Positions 17,748 to 25,029 of a stretch of 64,000 nucleotides of DNA are shown here, in pieces (the first letter of the stretch is position 1; every line of letters starts with the position of its first letter). Under the pieces are notes generated by a model. That model was given only the letters and a program-made list of their open reading frames with translations. It searched no databases and had not been told where the DNA came from. The position numbers and the translations under genes are program-made. Source of the DNA: Serratia marcescens (GTDB lineage Bacteria > Pseudomonadota > Gammaproteobacteria > Enterobacterales > Enterobacteriaceae); NCBI RefSeq assembly GCF_006715005.1, contig NZ_VFMJ01000001.1:3286001-3350000 (forward strand). Reading direction: 5' to 3'.

Positions 17748-18787
17748 GCCTGAACTCCTGACATTGCGTAAGCTCTGGTTAAAATTGGGCGCCACTGCTG
17801 GCGAGCTTTGCTCTCGTCCACATTCCCAAATCCGTTCTTGCGTACCTGTTGCTGCGCGCGTTTCTCAGCGTCATTTTCTGGCATCGCTGCATCACGGATC
17901 AGGCGATCGAAAGCCTCATCGAAATCAATCTCCGGCGCGTCACCGGCCACCGGCTCTTGGCGCTGCTGTTCGACCGCTTCGGCCATAGCAGCTTTGTGGC
18001 TGCGCTGACGATCCCAGGCGTTGGCGGCTGCCAAATATCCACCGAACCGGACGGCATCGAAAATCATCTTGGCGCTGAGCATGTGGCCCATCTTCGGATC
18101 GCCCAGCAGCAGACTTGCGCGGTGTTCAGCCACCAGCTTCAGTTCGGCGGCGCTGTTGCCTTCTGCCAGGCGCTCGGTAATCTCCCGCAACGTGTCAGCG
18201 CGCTTTGGCGTCCTGCCGTTGATTTTTTCATTCAGAAAATCGAGAACTTCCCCAGCCTCAGCCGATGGGTTATCTGCTCCCGCATCGCTCTGGGGGGCTA
18301 TGGGGGGGTTTTCTTTTGGGGTACTCTCTGAAGTACTCTCTGTAAGAAGAGCGGCTCTTTTTGGTCTCTTGCAGCGTGCCGGTTTGGCCTGTTGCATTGG
18401 TTCATTGTGACCTGATGCAACGGTGCAATTTGACCTGTTGCATGAGGTCATTTTGACCTCATCAGTCAGGGCGCGGTGCTCATAGTTGATTGCGTAAAAA
18501 TTGGTCTTGTCACGAGGGTCACTGGATAGCTGCTCCACATAGATAATCCCCTGCGATTTCAGCGATGAAAATGCCCGCTTAATGGACGATTCTGAGAGGA
18601 ATGGAAACTGTTCCATCCACTCTGCGATCGTGTTGTATACCCAGCGACGGCCATCATGCTCAATCCCTGATGTTGTCTCAGTGATCCAGTAATGAACCTG
18701 CTGAAGCAGCATCGCTTCATTTAGCCCAACACGCATTGCAAGTTCAGGAATAACAACAATAGGACGAGAAGGCAGAAGCAAGCTCAT
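17744..18787 (-). CDS. Replication initiation protein (gpO-like)
   Basis: The start was set at MSLLLPSRPIVVIPE (18787), giving 347 residues. Residues 1-110 form a winged-helix replication domain (GLNEAMLLQQVHYWI, LSESSIKRAFSSLKSQGII). A later segment (VLDFLNEKINGRTPKRADTL and LLGDPKMGHMLSAKMIF) is the conserved C-terminal domain of phage replication proteins. It would bind the phage origin and recruit helicase. No separate helicase gene follows it, so the host DnaC/DnaB route is presumably used. Confidence 0.8.
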   Translation of the reverse strand: MSLLLPSRPIVVIPELAMRVGLNEAMLLQQVHYWITETTSGIEHDGRRWVYNTIAEWMEQFPFLSESSIKRAFSSLKSQGIIYVEQLSSDPRDKTNFYAINYEHRALTDEVKMTSCNRSNCTVASGHNEPMQQAKPARCKRPKRAALLTESTSESTPKENPPIAPQSDAGADNPSAEAGEVLDFLNEKINGRTPKRADTLREITERLAEGNSAAELKLVAEHRASLLLGDPKMGHMLSAKMIFDAVRFGGYLAAANAWDRQRSHKAAMAEAVEQQRQEPVAGDAPEIDFDEAFDRLIRDAAMPENDAEKRAQQQVRKNGFGNVDESKARQQWRPILTRAYAMSGVQA

Positions 18788-19158
18788 AAAGAAGCCCCCT
18801 TTGACCGATTGCATGACATGCAAAGGGTTTGAAGATTCTCATCAGCCGAACTTCCGCCTTTGGATACGGGATGGATATGATCAATAGTCAGATCTTCGCT
18901 GGTGTTACAGTGCTTGCAGCAGAATCCATCGCGCTTAAAAATCCGCAACCTTACTGAGTCGGTTACCCTCTGCCGCTTTGGCTTTCTTTTGGCACTGCCT
19001 ACAGCACTGCCGCCATGCCAGCTCTCATAGCTTTCCCATACTTTTCTTGCGCAATGATCGCAAACATGTACCCCGCTGGGATAAACCAGTTTCAGCATCT
19101 CCTCTTCGTCTATTGGAGATAGACATCCACAGCAGCGGGCTATCTGGTTTATGCTCAT
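18784..19158 (-). CDS. HNH endonuclease
   Basis: The 124-residue protein has two CxxC pairs near the N-terminus (CCGC, CDHC) and a canonical HNH core: FKRDGFCCKHC, LTIDHIHPVSKGGS, ENLQTLCMSCNRSKG. It could be a free-standing homing-type or processing nuclease. It starts in an ATGA overlap with the DUF4222 gene and overlaps the replication gene start. Confidence 0.85.
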   Translation of the reverse strand: MSINQIARCCGCLSPIDEEEMLKLVYPSGVHVCDHCARKVWESYESWHGGSAVGSAKRKPKRQRVTDSVRLRIFKRDGFCCKHCNTSEDLTIDHIHPVSKGGSSADENLQTLCMSCNRSKGASL

Positions 19159-19331
19159 TCGTCAACTCGCTTAAAATTCTCTTTGAAGTTCTCGACAGAC
19201 CTGAAGCACTCGCCATGCTCATAGCCATCACGCAGGAAAATCACTCGGTTCTCGCCGATATCCCAACGGATGACATGCACGCGGATGCCGTGGCTGTCTA
19301 CGTAGTACCGATCAACCTCGCGGCTAGTCAT
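19155..19331 (-). CDS. DUF4222 protein
   Basis: A 58-codon ORF begins MTSREVDRYYVDSHGIRVHV and contains NRVIFLRDGYEHGECFRSVE, the DUF4222 pattern of small lambdoid early proteins. GAAAGAG precedes the ATG. It overlaps the KilA-N gene end and the HNH start, so it is clearly part of the early operon. Function unknown. Confidence 0.8.
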   Translation of the reverse strand: MTSREVDRYYVDSHGIRVHVIRWDIGENRVIFLRDGYEHGECFRSVENFKENFKRVDE

Positions 19332-20061
19332 GCAGCTCTTTCATCTCGAAGCGGCCAAGGCGCGGGTGATACCAGTACTTGCTGCGGCAGGCACGCGTCG
19401 CCGTTCGGCGAACCTCGCCCAGTGCAGACATGAAATCGTCCTCTTTTGCCACAGTCGCATTCGTCAGAATGCCGCCCGGTGCGTTGAAGGGAATTTTCTT
19501 GCTGGGTACATGGAAGGCGCTGATCAACGCTCTCACCTTCCCGTCGGAAAGGCCGGATTCAGCAACCAGGTTGCGGACAGTCTGCCAACCCGGAGGAATG
19601 GCGCCGGTCGAGATTTCTTCAATCTGCTGGGTTACGCCGCTCACCTGCAGCTGTAATGCGTTCATCTGGCGCTGCTGCTCGGCGGCTTTGGTCGCCATCA
19701 GAGCGATCATTTCCAGCTCGGTCATCGGTGATGCGGTTTGCACTGCGTCGAAGGTGCGTATCACCTTCAGGTTGAAGGCCGCGCTGATCCACATGGCGTA
19801 GGAGTAAACCAGCTCTTTGCAGGCATAACTGCCCTGCTCCAACCCACCGCGAATAACGCTAATTGGTTGATTTTCTTGCGAGGGGGGAATTCCTCCCTCG
19901 GTCAAAAGTTGCACAAGCTCTTGCGTTTGCTGGGTGGCGTACCAGTATTTCGGCTTATGGCGTTCCTCACCACCAGCGGCCCGATGCAGGTCATTCAGGC
20001 AGTAACGGCCAGCCGAGTCTTGACGAATGGCGGTATCTTCGATCACAATCAGGTTGTTCAT
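19324..20061 (-). CDS. KilA-N domain protein (antirepressor type)
   Basis: The 245-residue protein has an N-terminal KilA-N domain (YCLNDLHRAAGGEERHKPKYW, SYACKELVYSYAMWISAAFN), a central coiled coil (AAEQQRQMNALQLQVSGV) and a C-terminal winged-helix-like domain. Proteins of this kind often act as antirepressors or early DNA-binding regulators in phages. Direct target unknown. Confidence 0.8.
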   Translation of the reverse strand: MNNLIVIEDTAIRQDSAGRYCLNDLHRAAGGEERHKPKYWYATQQTQELVQLLTEGGIPPSQENQPISVIRGGLEQGSYACKELVYSYAMWISAAFNLKVIRTFDAVQTASPMTELEMIALMATKAAEQQRQMNALQLQVSGVTQQIEEISTGAIPPGWQTVRNLVAESGLSDGKVRALISAFHVPSKKIPFNAPGGILTNATVAKEDDFMSALGEVRRTATRACRSKYWYHPRLGRFEMKELHD

Positions 20062-20075
20062 AGCAGAACTCCAAA

Positions 20076-20347
20076 TCAGATTAGTGAAGGCCGTGCAGTT
20101 GCAGCTGCGCGGCTTTTTGCTTTCTTGCCCGCCTTCTCTGGCTTCTCGTCCTTCGTACCGCTAGCCAATGCAAACTGCCTGGCTCGGGTGAGGCAATCGT
20201 CGAATGCCATCCCTTTGCGGCTCGCCTGCGACATACGGCGATAGTGATCAGCTCCATGGTTTGCCCCCCCTGAGCCAGCGCTTCGCTGAATCCCTCTTTC
20301 ACCAGCTGCTTCTTGATGTTGTCGTAAACAAACGTGTCCCAGGCCAT
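20076..20347 (-). pseudogene. Small early gene apparently frameshifted in a G7 run
   Basis: From ATG 20347 the frame reads MAWDTFVYDNIKKQLVKEGF and continues to a run of seven G, after which it becomes a low-quality Arg/Gln-rich tail ending at 20081. The -1 frame after the run reads ANHGADHYRRMSQASRKG and DDCLTRARQFALA, a sensible helical phage-type sequence, to a TGA at 20076. Either a G is missing (mutation or sequencing error) or ribosomes slip on the run. Family function unknown. Confidence 0.6.
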
Positions 20348-20357
20348 AAAGCCCCCC

Positions 20358-20672
20358 CTATTCCGTCTTTGGTTCCCGGATGTGCTCCAGCATTGAAAGC
20401 AACTTTTTAGCCTCATCACCGGTCAGCACTACGTTTTGCTCGCATCCTGGAGATGCAACGCACCCATCAGGCAATCCAAGCTCCAACACCATCCGCGCCG
20501 CCATCTTCACGATGCGAACCTTGTCACGGCTCAACCCCGAAGGGTGGATCCCCATCCCCATTGCCAGCGGCTTGTTGCCACGCAAAATAGCCTCCTTGTG
20601 AAAGAAGCTCTCCAGCACTTCAGGCTTGCAGTTGACGCGCACTGAATTGCGACTTGTTGCGACTGATTCCAT
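20358..20672 (-). CDS. CII-like transcriptional regulator
   Basis: The 104-residue protein follows Cro and holds a helix-turn-helix-like region (LRGNKPLAMGMGIHPSGLSR) with a C-terminal helix, in the position of lambda cII. CII-type activators turn on repressor and integrase synthesis for lysogeny. The family call is supported by order and by the HPSGLSRDK motif, but similarity is distant. Confidence 0.6.
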   Translation of the reverse strand: MESVATSRNSVRVNCKPEVLESFFHKEAILRGNKPLAMGMGIHPSGLSRDKVRIVKMAARMVLELGLPDGCVASPGCEQNVVLTGDEAKKLLSMLEHIREPKTE

Positions 20673-20703
20673 TTACAATTTCCGTTATGTTGAAAGGTTG
20701 CTT

Positions 20704-20925
20704 TCACGAAGAAAGCTTGCGTTTTCCATACATCAGCCAATGGGCTGTGCATTTAAGGGCTGAAGAAATCTCCAGTAAGTTTCTGGGCCTCTTCGTTTCC
20801 CCAGCCTCAAGTTGCTGGTATGACTGCTGAGTAATCCCAGCTAGCTCTGCAACTTCGGCTTGTGTAAGACCAAGCTCGATCCGTCGAGCCTTTGCCCGAT
20901 GTGAAAGTGAGTTACCTGTATTCAT
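20704..20925 (-). CDS. Cro-like repressor
   Basis: The 73-residue protein is a single helix-turn-helix domain (RRIELGLTQAEVAELAGITQ, QSYQQLEAGETKRPRNLLEI). It is divergent from the CI gene across the operator region and very similar in fold to the CI N-terminus. GGAGA lies just upstream of the ATG. It would repress the CI promoter and favour lytic growth. Confidence 0.88.
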   Translation of the reverse strand: MNTGNSLSHRAKARRIELGLTQAEVAELAGITQQSYQQLEAGETKRPRNLLEISSALKCTAHWLMYGKRKLSS

Positions 20926-20936
20926 TGCGCTCTCCT

Positions 20937-20995
20937 ACAGTTTTATCTGTATTGTTCTACAGGCAAGCCTGTTTGTCAAATACAGTATTTACTGT
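20937..20995. promoter_or_regulatory. Right operator array, three ACAG-N6-CTGT sites
   Basis: Three perfect palindromic half-site pairs lie at 20937-20950, 20959-20972 and 20982-20995, with centres 22 and 23 bases apart. They cover the promoter for cro and the start of the CI transcript. The layout (one site upstream of -35, one in the spacer, one beyond -10) is like lambda OR. Confidence 0.9.
20951..20979 (-). promoter_or_regulatory. Promoter PR for cro and the early-right operon
   Basis: On the minus strand, a perfect TTGACA (20974-20979) and AACAAT (20951-20956) are separated by exactly 17 bases. The middle operator fills the spacer and the other two flank it. Start of transcription should fall near 20944, giving cro a leader of about 20 bases. 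Confidence 0.8.
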
Positions 20996-21017
20996 GAAGA
21001 TTTGCGCTGTTCATTAA
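20989..21017 (+). promoter_or_regulatory. Candidate repressor-maintenance promoter (PRM)
   Basis: TTACTG (20989-20994) and CATTAA (21012-21017) are 17 bases apart upstream of the CI start and overlap the third operator. The match is weak, as expected of a promoter that needs activation by bound repressor. Tentative. Confidence 0.4.
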
Positions 21018-21032
21018 TGGCGGAGAGGGGTT

Positions 21033-21710
21033 ATGAGCCTTGCAGAAAGGGTACGAACTAGGCGCGAAGCGCTTGGTATTACTCAAACAGAACTTGCTGA
21101 TCTGGTTGGTATTCGGCAACAGTCAATTGCAAGCATTGAAAATGGTGAGACAAAAAACCCGAGAAAAATATTTGAACTGTCTCAAGCTCTTAAGTGCTCA
21201 ATGCAGTGGCTAAAAACCGGTGTCCAAGAGTCGAATGCGACGCCTTTGGACGGTATTTCACTGTGGACTGACGATGAAGAAGAAGATGAAGATGATGTCT
21301 ATCTTCCTTTCTTCAAAGAGGCTCAGTTAGCTGCGGGGAATGGTAGAGTGGTAGAGCTTGACTGCGAGGGTAGAAAGCTAAAGTTCTCACTCCGTAGCTT
21401 AAAAAAACTTGGAGTAAAGCCCGAAGAAGCGGCTTGTATGTCGGTCTGGGGTAATAGCATGGAGCCCGTTCTCCCTGATGGAGCTACAGTCGCCATCAAT
21501 ACTGGTAACAGGGAAATAAAAGACGGAAAGATCTATGCATTGGATCATGACGGTATGGCTCGGGTGAAGATTTTGTATCGCCTTCCTGGTGGAGTGCGTC
21601 TACGGTCATTCAACACTGATGAGTACCCCGATGAAATATATATGGGTGACGATAGCAACAAAATCAGGGTAGTTGGCGCGGTGTTCTGGTATGGCGTCAC
21701 AATAAGTTAA
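21033..21710 (+). CDS. CI-type repressor, S24/LexA family
   Basis: The 225-residue protein has an N-terminal helix-turn-helix (LGITQTELADLVGIRQQSIA), an acidic linker (DDEEEDEDD) and a C-terminal LexA-like peptidase. Ala101-Gly102 is the likely self-cleavage site. Ser142 in WGNSMEPVLPDG and Lys179 in GMARVKI are the catalytic pair. RecA-stimulated cleavage would induce the prophage. GGAGAGGGG precedes the ATG. The HTH is close to the Cro-like protein, so both should bind the ACAG-N6-CTGT sites. Confidence 0.93.
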   Translation: MSLAERVRTRREALGITQTELADLVGIRQQSIASIENGETKNPRKIFELSQALKCSMQWLKTGVQESNATPLDGISLWTDDEEEDEDDVYLPFFKEAQLAAGNGRVVELDCEGRKLKFSLRSLKKLGVKPEEAACMSVWGNSMEPVLPDGATVAINTGNREIKDGKIYALDHDGMARVKILYRLPGGVRLRSFNTDEYPDEIYMGDDSNKIRVVGAVFWYGVTIS

Positions 21711-21727
21711 TCCCTCTCAACTTCAAG

Positions 21728-21752
21728 ACCTCGCTTCGGCGAGGTTTTTTTT
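21728..21752 (+). terminator. Terminator after the repressor gene
   Basis: ACCTCGC, a TTCG loop and GCGAGGT are followed by eight T. It ends the CI transcript before the left operator array. Confidence 0.9.
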
Positions 21753-21794
21753 CGCCTAAATCTCAAACTTTAATCTTTTCCAAATCATTGGATT

Positions 21795-21852
21795 ACATCA
21801 TGACCTGTAATTTTTACAGTTTTTCCTGTTTACTAAATACAGTTTTGCCTGT
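21795..21852. promoter_or_regulatory. Left operator array, two perfect and one imperfect site
   Basis: ACAG-N6-CTGT occurs at 21816-21829 and 21839-21852, with an imperfect copy (ACAT-N6-CTGT) at 21795-21808. Centres are 21 and 23 bases apart, matching the spacing of the right array. This is the lambda OL position, upstream of the plus-strand early operon. A possible promoter is TTTACT (21829-21834), 17 bases, TACATT (21852-21857), with an operator in the spacer. Confidence 0.85.
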
Positions 21853-22173
21853 ACATTTTAATCCATCGACAGCAACAACGTCACCGGCAGGAAGCCACGC
21901 AGGTAAGACGCCCAGGGGTGAGCGATGTAATCACTCCCCGGCCCCGAGAGGGATCGACCGGAGACGTTCTTTAGGGAGAAAGACTTTTAACCCCGCTTGC
22001 TCTTATCAGCTTCGGCTATGACGGGTGCAAGGGGACATAAGCGCGGGAGCCTGCCCCAGCAACGTGAACAGGCAGACAACTGGAGGGCTGGAAAATGTAA
22101 CGGTTACGGAGTGCTTTTACCCTGCCGCTGCCAGTGTGGGGCGGTAGGCATAAAACCACTGAGGAGCTACACG
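21853..22173 (+). other. Long leader of the early-left transcript, no convincing gene
   Basis: About 320 bases follow the left operators before the first likely gene. I see no N-like arginine-rich protein. The stretch can form hairpins, for example GGGGTGA with TCACTCCCC near 21916-21940, and pairing of GCCTG with CAGGC near 22050-22075. It may carry an antitermination or attenuation element. Confidence 0.5.
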
Positions 22174-22512
22174 ATGGCACACGTAGATATGGCACTACAG
22201 ATCGAACGATTCCAAAAAATCGCACATGTCATCGTCGAAAACGTAAAAACGCGCGTTACCAGCGGATTAGCGGACGACGAAATCATGCATATCATCCACG
22301 AAGAAATCCTGAGTTTTTTCGTGATGCAACAAAGAATTACTGTTGAATACATGAATTTTAACGAAGACCAGCGCGCCAATTTTGCCGCGCAAATGTATTC
22401 CCTGCTTGAGCCATTAGCTTGTGAATTTAAAGGGATAGTAAACCCCAAATATGCGGACTATGTGGCCGCCACGGGAAAGACTGGAGCACTTAATTTCATG
22501 GTAAACGCATAA
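22174..22512 (+). CDS. Phage protein of unknown function
   Basis: The start was set at MAHVDMALQIERF (22174), with GAGGAG before it; a longer frame upstream has no ribosome site. The 112-residue product is mostly helical (IAHVIVENVKTRV, DDEIMHIIHEEILSFFVMQQ). It is the first gene of the early-left transcript, the place of N in lambda, but it is not basic and does not look like an N protein. I do not recognise the family. Confidence 0.7.
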   Translation: MAHVDMALQIERFQKIAHVIVENVKTRVTSGLADDEIMHIIHEEILSFFVMQQRITVEYMNFNEDQRANFAAQMYSLLEPLACEFKGIVNPKYADYVAATGKTGALNFMVNA

Positions 22513-22557
22513 AACACCCACCGCGCCCTACGGGGCGCACTGATAAGGAAAATGTGA

Positions 22558-22932
22558 ATGAAGAAAATAGCTCTGGCTCTTTCGCTTCTGGTTCTGGCCG
22601 GTTGCGACAATGACGCAGACGTGGTTTCGCGCAATCTAAGCACCGCCTCAGATAACTTCGAGGTTAATCGCCGCGTCGTCTTCTATAACGGCATCACCGG
22701 CGATTATATGTTGTCTATCGAAGGCCTGTGCTCGAAAGACAACAGCAGCACCGCCAACACCTTGGGCATCGTGTGCAAGGTTGGCCCTAACTCGTACAAA
22801 AAGCACCTGCTCGGCCTGTCTGACAACGTGACATTCTTCATTGAGCAGATCGACGGCGTGAAGACCAACCCATATTTCTACCGCGTCACCTTCAAACCTT
22901 CAGTGATCATTCCTGATATCGACGTTCGCTAA
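22558..22932 (+). CDS. Beta-sandwich lipoprotein
   Basis: The 124-residue protein has a lipoprotein signal with lipobox LAGC at Cys16, followed by Asp at +2, which in enterics usually retains lipoproteins in the inner membrane. The rest (VNRRVVFYNGITGDYMLSIE, VTFKPSVIIPD) matches a small lipoprotein widespread in enterobacterial lambdoid prophages. It is expected to be expressed early; a role in superinfection exclusion is plausible but unproven. Confidence 0.8.
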   Translation: MKKIALALSLLVLAGCDNDADVVSRNLSTASDNFEVNRRVVFYNGITGDYMLSIEGLCSKDNSSTANTLGIVCKVGPNSYKKHLLGLSDNVTFFIEQIDGVKTNPYFYRVTFKPSVIIPDIDVR

Positions 22933-22964
22933 TCATCCGGCGCCGGCGGCGCACTGAGGCAATC

Positions 22965-23063
22965 ATGAGCTTAAACGGATGGAAGGCGCTGGTTTACAGC
23001 GTCGCTGCGGGCCTGTGCCTGTGGGCTGTAACCATAGCGGGCTGCGTCTATATCGCCGGTTAA
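22965..23063 (+). CDS. Small hydrophobic peptide, 32 residues
   Basis: An ATG preceded by TGAGGCAATC opens a 33-codon frame, MSLNGWKALVYSVAAG and a hydrophobic remainder ending in Gly. It could be one membrane helix. It follows the lipoprotein gene closely. Function unknown. Confidence 0.55.
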   Translation: MSLNGWKALVYSVAAGLCLWAVTIAGCVYIAG

Positions 23064-23081
23064 CGCCGGCGTCTCACCTGT

Positions 23082-23151
23082 CTGGTGGCGTATCGTTCCG
23101 GTTCACCTTTTAACCTACACAGTATAAATCCCCGGTTCGATGCGCCACCAG
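23082..23151 (+). repeat. Inverted repeat, 14-base arms
   Basis: CTGGTGGCGTATCG (23082-23095) pairs with CGATGCGCCACCAG (23138-23151), with a single G-U. The 42-base loop is AT-rich and contains AGTATAAAT. It opens a gene-free stretch that also holds a terminator and a second large inverted repeat. Confidence 0.85.
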
Positions 23152-23198
23152 GTGCGTGAGAAATCACAAGCCTGCTCAGTTCCCTTGTTACATCCTTT

Positions 23199-23224
23199 GC
23201 CCCGCTCGCCGGGGCTCTTTTTTT
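23199..23224 (+). terminator. Rho-independent terminator
   Basis: GCCCCG, loop CTCGC, CGGGGC are followed by CT and a run of T. It would end transcripts that come from the lipoprotein side. Confidence 0.85.
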
Positions 23225-23317
23225 CACATCAGCAAAGGCGCTGCCCTGCTCCAGTGTGCTGGAACCGTAGGGAAACCGAGCGCGTGCATCAACTCAGGCA
23301 GCGCCTTTGCCCATGTG
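23225..23317 (+). ncRNA. Structured intergenic RNA candidate
   Basis: A perfect 14-base inverted repeat, GCAAAGGCGCTGCC (23232-23245) and GGCAGCGCCTTTGC (23297-23310), is extended outward by CACAT/ATGTG after a two-base mismatch. The 51-base interior holds another hairpin, TCCAG-TGTG-CTGGA. It starts right after a terminator and ends 22 bases before the next start codon. It may be a small RNA or a 5' leader controlling the zinc-protein gene. I do not recognise a known family. Confidence 0.5.
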
Positions 23318-23339
23318 AATTTCATTGAGAGGACATGTT

Positions 23340-23552
23340 ATGCAAACCAATACCCAACGCTGCGAGCACTGCGGACAGACCCGCGACGTAGAGAAAAAAG
23401 CAGTGAGCATTCAGCGCTACGAAGACGGCAGATATAAGGCCGTGAGAATCCTCGTCTGCGCCGATACCTGCGCGCCGGTGTACGTCGTCCGCCAGAACAT
23501 CAGAACGTTGCAGCGCCGCCTTCACACTCAGCAGCGGAGGCCGACATGGTAA
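23340..23552 (+). CDS. Small zinc-binding protein
   Basis: The start was set at MQTNTQRCEHCGQTRDVEKK (23340), after GAGAGGACATGTT, giving 70 residues. CEHC near the N-terminus and CADTC later could bind one zinc ion; a basic tail follows. Probably a nucleic-acid-binding early protein. Function unknown. Confidence 0.7.
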   Translation: MQTNTQRCEHCGQTRDVEKKAVSIQRYEDGRYKAVRILVCADTCAPVYVVRQNIRTLQRRLHTQQRRPTW

Positions 23553-23689
23553 GCCTCAACGCCCGCATACAGCACAAGTACGACCTGACCGGGGGCGATT
23601 TCGCCCCTAAGCGCCACCACGGCAAACACCTCTTCTACCTTCTCATTTTTACCCTGTGCCTGCTCACCGCCGGCGCGGTATGGAGTTGA
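23546..23689 (+). CDS. Small single-pass membrane protein
   Basis: A 47-residue ORF beginning MVSLNARIQHKYDLTGGDFA has one C-terminal membrane helix (LFYLLIFTLCLLTAGAVW). GGAGG lies before the ATG, and it overlaps the zinc-protein gene by a few bases. Function unknown. Confidence 0.6.
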   Translation: MVSLNARIQHKYDLTGGDFAPKRHHGKHLFYLLIFTLCLLTAGAVWS

Positions 23690-23692
23690 TGC

Positions 23693-24478
23693 ATGGCCAA
23701 AAACTCAACGGAAGCCTACGGCGCCAGCGGTAAAACCAACGTATTGATGTTCGAGCCGGAAAATCTGCACCTGGTATCCGATAAAAAGCACCCGCTTTAC
23801 GACGAGCGCATCCATCTTCCCCTCCATGAACCGACTGTGCTTAGCATCATGAAATTGGGGGTATTGGAGCCAATCATTATCTGGAAAGACCCAGAGACAG
23901 GCCGCTCCTGCGTCGTTGAAGGTCGTCAGCGGGTTAAAAACACTCTTGAAGCAAATAAACGTCTGCGAGAAGAAGGCAAAAAACCTCTTCTGGTGCCGGC
24001 GGTCGTCAGACGTGGATCACCGTTTAGCGTCGCTGAGGTGATGATTAGTGCCAATGAAATCTTTCAGGCAGACACGCCTCTGGGACGCGCTAAAAAAATG
24101 GCTGATGCGCTTACGTGGGGCCACGACGAAAAAGATTTAGCGCTGATGTTTGGCGTCGGCGTGCAGACGATCCGCGCCACACTCGCCCTGCTCGATGCCA
24201 CTCAGGCCGTTAAAGATGCGGTTGAATCTGGCGCAGTAACAGTCACCCAAGCGAGACAGTTGGCGAACCTCACACCCGACGAACAGCGCGAAAAAGTGAA
24301 AGAGGTTGAAGCGGCAACCGCCGGCACCAAAGGCCACGAAAAGGCACGCCGGCAGCGCCAGGTGATCGGCGATGCCAAACCCCGCCTGAAGTCACGAAAA
24401 GAAATAACGAAAGCCCTGGAAGGTGCGAGCGGTGATTACGCTCAGGCGCTCCGCTGGGTGCTGGGAGACGAAGCATGA
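23693..24478 (+). CDS. ParB/Srx-like domain protein
   Basis: The 261-residue protein has a ParB N-terminal fold: LHEPTVLSIMKLGVLEPIII, the GRQRVKNT box in place of GERRxRA, and SANEIFQADTPLGRAKKM, then a helix-turn-helix (DLALMFGVGVQTIRATLALL). A CTP-binding or DNA-binding role is likely from the family. There is no partner ParA, so plasmid-like partition is not implied. It ends in an overlap with the next gene. Confidence 0.8.
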   Translation: MAKNSTEAYGASGKTNVLMFEPENLHLVSDKKHPLYDERIHLPLHEPTVLSIMKLGVLEPIIIWKDPETGRSCVVEGRQRVKNTLEANKRLREEGKKPLLVPAVVRRGSPFSVAEVMISANEIFQADTPLGRAKKMADALTWGHDEKDLALMFGVGVQTIRATLALLDATQAVKDAVESGAVTVTQARQLANLTPDEQREKVKEVEAATAGTKGHEKARRQRQVIGDAKPRLKSRKEITKALEGASGDYAQALRWVLGDEA

Positions 24479-25029
24479 CAACCATCAAGCGCTTTACCCC
24501 TGATTACAAAATGCACGCTGTTCGGTTTGAGGCTTTCGCGCGTGAAGCTGAGCACGGCGAACTTGTTCGGTTTGATGCCCACCAGCAAGTGGTGAGCGCC
24601 GTAGAGGCTGAGCGCGATGCGCAGCAGAAGCGAGCCGATGCGCTGGCTGTGGAGAATGCGGTGCTGAAGGATGGGTTCGAATGGCTTTACGCGGTTGTCT
24701 CATCTGATGAAGTTTCCATTCCTGATGAGAAATATAGCGCCGTCACAAATGCTGCCGCCTTTTTAAGTGAAACCCCAGCCACTGACGCAGCACTTGCAGC
24801 TATCCGGGATAAGCACCGCGCGGAGGGTATCAACTTTGCGGCCAACCGGCTATTGGCGGCATTTGAACATGGCTTTATCGATAAGCCAGCAGGTGAAGTG
24901 GCGGACGTGGCAAAAATGATTTTGTCGGCTGTAACTGAGTTACCTGGAGCTCCTGAAGAGGATTTCACCCGTGATTACAGCGATGAAGTTATCGCGATGA
25001 TTCGCGCTGAGCTGCGGGAGGCCAAATGA
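24475..25029 (+). CDS. Ea22-like phage protein
   Basis: The 184-residue protein has an N-terminal coiled coil (AVEAERDAQQKRADALAVEN) and a middle block (AAIRDKHRAEGINFAANRLL) of the kind found in Ea22/Ead-type proteins of lambdoid early-left regions. Function unknown. Overlaps both neighbours by ATGA. Confidence 0.6.
   Translation: MTTIKRFTPDYKMHAVRFEAFAREAEHGELVRFDAHQQVVSAVEAERDAQQKRADALAVENAVLKDGFEWLYAVVSSDEVSIPDEKYSAVTNAAAFLSETPATDAALAAIRDKHRAEGINFAANRLLAAFEHGFIDKPAGEVADVAKMILSAVTELPGAPEEDFTRDYSDEVIAMIRAELREAK

Noticed and set aside
20698..20716. Small hairpin at the end of cro as a possible boxB/nutR
   Set aside because: The stem GCTTTC/GAAAGC is in the right place, but the loop is not boxB-like, no boxA is clear and no N gene is present.
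21788..22021. 77-codon ORF in the early-left leader
   Set aside because: Starts within the operator array, lacks a ribosome site and has no recognisable features; treated as leader.
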